A stretch of 64,000 nucleotides of DNA from Dicyema japonicum (Eukaryota; Dicyemida; Rhombozoa; Dicyemidae). Made by a program: the position numbers and the translations under genes. Below are positions 58,641-64,000 of the stretch, in pieces. The DNA lies in contig RDEW01000011.1 in the NCBI GenBank assembly GCA_011109175.1, positions 483,095 through 547,094 of the forward strand, in the 5' to 3' direction. Under the pieces are notes generated by a model. It was not told where the DNA came from. It did not search any database and saw only the letters and a program-made list of their open reading frames with translations. How positions within the stretch are numbered: the first letter of the stretch is position 1; the number at the start of each line of letters is the position of its first letter.

Positions 58641-58843
58641 TTGGGTATCCGCTGAGCTTGTCAAACGAAATAACACATTCGGAAGTCTTAGAAGCANACG
58701 GGACAAAATCTGGGACAAGGCTCAAAATCCGTGACTGTCCCGGCTAATCCGTGACGGATGGTAAGTTTACTTATACACCCACATTTATTGGGTATCCGCT
58801 GAGCTTGTCAAACGAAATAACACATTCGGAAGTCTTAGAAGCA
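58551..58843. repeat. 146-bp direct repeat around 'n' (58697)
   Basis: 58551-58696 and 58698-58843 are identical but for one base and are separated by a single 'n'. This is the pattern left by a scaffolder that places two overlapping contig ends side by side. Confidence 0.9.
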
Positions 58844-59061
58844 TTTTACCATAAGAACAACAACAGAGCGCAGGATATTATGGAGTCCCGAGGGGATTAA
58901 TTAAATACGCTCCCAATAGTCTTGGAGCTTTGCACAAATACTGAACAAGGCTTTTGCATTACACTGCCCGCTTCCAATCGGTTCCGGAATATTAATACCC
59001 GCCGAGCAAACGGCGGAGACTCTTCGGAAGCTTAAGACCTATCGTGCTAGTTACCGCTCTA

Positions 59062-60505
59062 AGGAAAACTCTCTAAAAATTGTTTGAGACCGTATATCAA
59101 TATCGGTCAACCGATATCTCTCTTGCGGCCAGAGTGATTTTTCATGCCTGGAAGATCCACGGCTGATGTTGTCTGGAGCCAACGCTGGATCATTGCAATA
59201 TGTAAAAAATGCAAACGATCCTTTCATAACCTAGAATTCGACAAGAGCAAGGCTTTTGATAGCATCGACAGAGTAAATTACTTATCGTGTTAAAAGACGT
59301 TATCGATGAAGACAGTCTGCGCATGATACATATGCTATTATCTGAAACTGAATACTCGTCAGAGTTGACTCTAAGGAGTCTTGACCATTTACTATCAATG
59401 TTGCAATCCCACAAGGGGACATGCTATTACCTGTATTATTTATCATCTACCTGGAGGCAGCTTTAAAAGATCTAAGAGAACAAATTGGATGTCTTGACAA
59501 TCACTTTATCTACGCGGATGATGTCGATTTTGTCGTTCAAGATCGGGAATTTATAGACGTTATTATGGATAAAGGGAAAACAACTTCTAGTAAATGGTCT
59601 CTCAAAGTCGATGAAAATAAAACTGAAATAAACGATATTGAAAGAACGGCAACCCGCCTTGAGGATAAGTGGAGGAACATCCTAAAACTCGGATCTTTAT
59701 TTGGCGATTATTATTTTATTATTTATTAACCCTGGATACACCGAGAAAGAAGTTAAAGTAAACAACTAATTAAGTGTATCCAGTTTCNAGGAAAACTCTC
59801 TAAAAAATTGTTTGAGACCGTATATCAATATCGGTCAACCGATATCTCTCTTGCGGCCAGAGTGATTTTTCATGCCTGGAAGATCCACGGCTGATGTTGT
59901 CTGGAGCCAACGCTGGATCATTGCAATATGTAAAAAATGCAAACGATCCTTTCATAACCTAGAATTCGACAAGAGCAAGGCTTTTGATAGCATCGACAGA
60001 GTAAATTACTTATCGTGTTAAAAGACGTAATCAATAAAGACGATCTGCGCATGATACATTTGTTATTACCTGAAACTGAATACTCGTCAGAGTTGACTCT
60101 AAGGAGTCTTGACCATTTACTATCAATGTTGCAATCCCACAAGGGGACATGCTATTACCTGTATTATTTATCATCTACCTGGAGGCAGCTTTAAAAGATC
60201 TAAGAGAACAAATTGGATGTCTTGACAATCACTTTATCTACGCGGATGATGTCGATTTTGTCGTTCAAGATCGGGAATTTATAGACGTTAATTTGGATAA
60301 AGGGAAAACAACTTCTAGTAAATGGTCTCTCAAAGTCAATGAAAATAAAACTGAAATAAACAATATTGAAAGAACGGCAACCCGCCTTGAGAAGTGGAGA
60401 AACATCCTAAAACTCAGATCTTTATTTGGCGATTATTATTTTATTATTTATTAACCCCTGATACACCGAGAAAGAAGTTAAAGTAAACAACTAATTAAGT
60501 GTATC
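59062..60505. repeat. ~720-bp direct repeat around 'n' (59788)
   Basis: The segment from 'aggaaaactctctaaaaa' to 'agtgtatccagtttc' occurs on both sides of the 'n'. The copies differ at perhaps 2% of positions (for example gttattatggat/gttaatttggat). They could be two alleles or two near-identical repeat copies joined by mistake. A true tandem copy is less likely. Confidence 0.85.
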
Positions 60506-60775
60506 CAGTTTCCACTTTTATAGAAACAGACCCCATCCGGAATCAGCATAAAAGGTAAGACGTCCATTACATGCAGTTGTGGAAACCCCTCCAGTAGAGT
60601 GGGGAAGAGACAATGATCTTTTTTCGTGTTGGCCTGGCACTATGCGTCACCTAGACAGGTGGATCACATAACGCCACTCTATTAGGAAGAGAGAGGAGGA
60701 ACAGACAAGCAAGCAGAAAACTCAACCAATTAACCACGCAACACCACATGGCGCCACGCGGCTAAGAATTAATTT
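60435..60775 (-). mobile_element. SINE family B nested in the LINE
   Basis: Same body as 43994-44315 ('gacgtccattacatgcagtt', 'cacctagacaggtggatcac', 'catggcgccacgcgg'). The LINE frame goes from SLFGDY on the left to EDIRRRKLLA on the right. The start of the same SINE is seen at 59720-59787, where copy 1 of the repeat stops. Confidence 0.85.
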
Positions 60776-61249
60776 AGAAGATATCAGACGACGAAAGTTA
60801 TTGGCCATAATAGAACTTAAAAAATTAAAATTCATTTTGATTAGATAGAATCAAATTCCTGCTAAGATTCGGTTACGCTTATATAATGGATTTGTCCTAC
60901 CAGTCCTCATGTACGACGCAGGTACTTAGTGAACATCAAAGAAAGATATGGAACAACTTGACTCATTTTACAGATGCCAACTAAGAAAACTCATTGGATA
61001 TTCTTGGACAAAGATAATCTCAAACAATAAATTATACAGATTGACTGATTGAGGACCAATAAGTCTAAACGTACTAGAAGCTTGTTAGTCCCCTTTTTTA
61101 CATATTTTACAATCAGGAGGCGGGTAAGACGACGAAATAGATGGAGAAGACTAACGGGAAGGATAGTCGAAAACATGGGACAAGCGAAACCATATACGTT
61201 TTTTACTGGCAACGCGGACGTGCATTAACTAACAAGTAGCAAAGGTCTA

Positions 61250-61948
61250 TCAGGTGATCATGGCTTCTCCCAGCAATATTCTCATCTTTTTCCGGTGTTG
61301 CTCTTAGGAACCAACAAATTTTCGATAACGCCGTTCTTCTGGCGGTTTTCCATTTTGGGAGAATATGCCGCCCGATTTCCTAGCAAGGTCCGGGGTCGCT
61401 CTTATTGGCAGTTTAGTGTTTTGAGAGAATGTTTTGGTCATACTGGATTGTTTGAAGTTGATCTTATCTATGTTTGTTCTGGAAAGTTTTGTACCTGAAG
61501 CTGCACATTCATAAATTATAGTTGGCTTGATGAATTGAGCGTACAACGTGGCTAGTTACCGGTTTAAGAATCCTTTAAATTTTGAGACGAGCACCTTCAC
61601 GAAGTTAAGCTTTCGTGCCGAAGTAATGATTACGTTTGACACATGTGTGCTGAAAATTATGAGGGTGTCGATTGTTACTCCTAGAATCCTAGAGTTGTTT
61701 CTTAGTGGGATTAGTTCACCATTCGAAATAGTTCGGCGGATGATTTGATAGTCTTATATTCGACGTAAAAAGAGAAGTCGTGGAGTTTTCTGTGGACATT
61801 GAAATTGAATTTTTATTCAACCATTCATGAAGTCTTTCCAGAGTAGTTTCGAATGTGTTCGTAGCTGTCGTAACACAGTATCCTTGTAAGCATTTTTCTA
61901 GGACCGAATCAAAGGCCATGCGGATATCAATCGAGCACACCAAAATTC
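61250..61948 (-). mobile_element. Jockey-type LINE, 3' part, degenerate
   Basis: From 61943: MVCSIDIRMAFDSVLEKC, TLERLHEWLNKNSISM, then after a shift NSRILGV-like and TSARKLNFVKV-like segments. LYAQFIKPTIIYECAASGT and FSQNTKLPIRATPDLARKS follow. It ends about 80 bp upstream of NAA15. Confidence 0.7.
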
Positions 61949-62029
61949 ATTTTAGATAAATATTTAATTAATATAATTTATTTTATTTAAATAAAAATAA
62001 AAGTCGGGCTATACACGAGTTGTGTTGTA

Positions 62030-64000
62030 ATGCCGGGAGGGTTACCTAAGAAGGAAACTAATTTATTTAAGAAAACATTAGTAAGTTTAACTGAACTAAT
62101 ATTCAAGGTTGCTTATGAAAATCATCAACCACTTATAGCACAAAAGTTATGCAAACAGATTATGGCCAATCCTGTTTGTGCTAAAAATGGAGAAGTGATT
62201 TCTGTTAGTGGACTTATCCAGCACGTGCTTGGGCAGAAGGAGAAAGGCATCCAATTGGCAAAAGAAGGGCTCAGAATAGATCCAAAATCTTCTATTTGTT
62301 GGCATATATATGCAATTATCTTGAGAACTGAAAAAAAATATGCTGAAGCTGCAAAGTGTTATAAAAGCGCCTGGAAAATTAACAAGGTATCGTTTATAAC
62401 TTATTCTAGAACAATTTGCAGATTCTGAGAGATCTTAGTCTTATGGAAATTCAGACTCGAGATATTGAGGGACTTGAGGAGTCAACAGGTGAATTATTAA
62501 GAAATAAGCCGACAATGAAAACTTCTTGGTTGGGTTTTGCAGTGGCACAGGCATTGTCAGCTGATTATGACACAACCTTGGAAATACTATCATCTCTCAG
62601 AAAATCGCTTAAAGTAAAGACATTATCAAATGATTATGAATATTCTCAAGTCATTCTGTTTGAAGTACGTGTGCTTGTTTTATCAGACAAAATCGATCAA
62701 GCTATGTTATTTTTAAAGGAGATGGATATGTATATTTACGATCGGGAGGCGTATTTGGAGTATTGGGGTTTATATTAAAATTAACAAATTAGCTATTCTT
62801 CTCCTTAAAACTGATAAAAAGGCGTCTATTGATGTTATCAACAAACTAATTCAAAGAAATCCTGATTGTTTAAAGTACTATATATGGATTGAACAAGCAA
62901 CTGATATAGAGTTTTCTAATGAAGGGAAAACCACATTTTACGAGTCTATGATTAAAAAATATCCTTACTCCACGGTTTGCAAACAAAGGTTAATGGAAAT
63001 AACGAATGGTTGATAATATTATATAATTACAGATACCAAATTCTATGATTAAAAAATATCCTTACTCCACGGTTTGCAAACAAAGGTTAATGGAAATAAC
63101 GAATGGTTGATAATATTATATAATTACAGATACCAAATTGATGACAGTCATAAAAGAATATTTGGAAAATGGGTTCACTAAGGCTAATCCATCATTATTT
63201 GAGTCGATGAAGTTTTTATATGCTTTTGAAGACAAGGTAAAGGTAATCGAATCAGTGTTGAATGAGTTTGAATTTTCAAGTATTAATATATTGATGAGTA
63301 GATGACTCGCCTGTTTCCGTGTTAATGGTGTGGTTGTACTTGTCACAACACTATAATATATTGGATAACCATTGTATGGCTATTAAATTTATTGATATGT
63401 GTATTGAACATACTCCAACCTTTTTGGATTTGTTTGTTATAAAGGCACAAATTCTAAAGAATAGTGGAAATATTTTGGACGCTTGTAAGTGTGTTTTGTA
63501 TGCCCAATCTGCTGATACTGCTGATCGTCATTTAAATTGCTTGTGTGTTCGCTATTTACTTGAGACTGGACAAGTTGATGAAGCTAAGGTTGTTACTGAA
63601 AAGTTCACCAAATCTGGAGTTAGTGCTGATGAATATATGGATGAAATGCAATGCCTGTGGTACCTCGTTTTATCGGCTGAAGCATATTTTGCCTCCAAGG
63701 ATGTGTCAAATGCTATCAAAAAGTGTAATCAAGTCTTATCCGTATATTATTTTTTATTTTTAGCATTTTGAGGAATTTGATGATAATCAGTTCGATTTTC
63801 ACACATACTGTGTGAGAAAGCAGACTATTAGGGAATATATTGATTTTCTTTCATTTGAAGACAATTTATACAATAATGATGATTACATAACAATTTGCGA
63901 ATTGATTTGTCGTATTTATTTTTCATTTTATGACGATTCTGATGATTTTGTCAAACAATATGGTTTAATTATTTATAATTTGTAGAAATTAATGCGAGTG
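62030..64000 (+). CDS. NAA15: N-terminal acetyltransferase A auxiliary subunit NAA15, 5' part
   Basis: NAA15 is the TPR scaffold that binds NAA10 and docks NatA on the ribosome for co-translational N-terminal acetylation. The spliced product tracks the animal protein: MPGGLPKKETNLFKKTL, AKEGLRIDPKSSICWHIYA, NNLQILRDLSLMEIQTRD, TSWLGFAVAQAL, VLMVWLYLSQHYN, DTADRHLNCLCVRYLLETG, DEMQCLWYLVLSAEAYF and DDNQFDFHTYCVRKQTIREY. Introns: 62081-62107, 62387-62409, 62768-62792, 63106-63129, 63280-63301, 63742-63763, 63963-63985 (22-27 nt). A 97-bp tandem duplication covers the fourth intron. Splicing both copies shifts the frame to an early stop, but donor 63009 to acceptor 63129 keeps it. The gene leaves the window. 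Confidence 0.95.
62946..63139 (+). repeat. 97-bp perfect tandem duplication across an exon/intron of NAA15
   Basis: 62946-63042 and 63043-63139 appear identical. Each carries the last 63 bp of the exon, a 24-nt intron (gttgataat...acag) and the first 10 bp of the next exon. 73 exonic bases are added, so the frame is lost unless the extra copy is spliced out. Confidence 0.93.

Larger units (their letters stand above)
57640..61215 (+). mobile_element. LINE of the 'YLEAAL' (RTE-like) type, with nested hAT, SINE and assembly duplications
   Basis: Upstream linker EEKPDVLPEKLVEAVKKAAT, KILHEIRVWARLLWTKYLDE, ILEDGDKASRITDHFQKQFR (57640-58120). After the hAT insertion, PAEQTAETLRKLRPIV (about 59000), SVLKDVIDEDSLRMIHMLL, LLPVLFIIYLEAALKDLREQ, the catalytic HFIYADDVDFV, KTEINDIERT and SLFGDY follow. 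After a SINE come EDIRRRKLLAI, RLRLYNGFVLPVLMYDAGT and DSFYRCQLRKLIGYSW (60790-61030). It is broken by stops. The 59062-59787 and 59789-60505 segments are two versions of one stretch around an 'n'. Confidence 0.85.

Noticed and set aside
59421-60454. Two separate RT genes of 102 and 101 residues
   Set aside because: They are the same LINE segment on both sides of an 'n' at 59788, each a piece of a broken RT.

Overview
The window looks like nuclear DNA of a small, compact animal genome that is rich in transposons. The best-supported cellular genes (a TAO-type kinase, the V-ATPase D subunit and the NatA subunit NAA15) are clearly metazoan. They use the standard code and are cut by extremely short GT-AG introns of about 21-32 nt. 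Introns of this size in conserved animal genes are known from dicyemid mesozoans. A dicyemid is therefore my first guess and an orthonectid the second; this is inference from intron size and the A+T-rich background, not identification. Six single 'n' characters (46217, 53477, 55476, 57294, 58697, 59788) look like scaffold joins, and three of them sit exactly between two near-identical copies of flanking sequence.

Layout. 1-8.1 kb: degenerate non-LTR elements, including a copy with an N-terminal PHD finger, a reverse transcriptase and a restriction-like endonuclease (2.0-5.1 kb, split by a tRNA-derived SINE), and a Jockey-type LINE (5.5-7.3 kb) split by a 330-bp insertion with a perfect 13-bp target duplication. 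8.1-15.7 kb: two minus-strand genes for long, low-complexity, repeat-built proteins. 15.8-24.4 kb: SINEs, two LINEs and hAT and LINE fragments. 24.5-30.4 kb: a minus-strand coiled-coil gene and a second low-complexity gene whose C-terminus and last intron match those of the 8-11 kb gene, so the two are paralogues. 30.4-34.2 kb: SINE and LINE remnants. 34.3-38.1 kb: ATP6V1D and TAOK, head to head around a 212-bp spacer. 38.2-48.6 kb: a nest of transposons, including a hAT element with BED finger (40.7-44.65 kb) invaded by a Jockey LINE and a SINE, and one endonuclease-type LINE inserted into the endonuclease motif of another. 48.8-53.1 kb: small unassigned genes and Gypsy and LINE relics. 53.3-61.9 kb: more LINE, hAT and pogo/Tigger relics with assembly duplications. 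62.0-64.0 kb: the 5' part of NAA15, running off the window and carrying a 97-bp tandem duplication over one of its tiny introns.

The cellular genes are ordinary eukaryotic housekeeping or signalling functions and do not form a pathway cluster. The most unusual content is the intron architecture, two introns whose reading frame does not fit GT-AG, the paired repeat-built proteins, the PHD-bearing endonuclease-type LINE, and the depth of transposon nesting. Exon joins were made by eye from reading frame and, where possible, family similarity; no search or RNA evidence was available.
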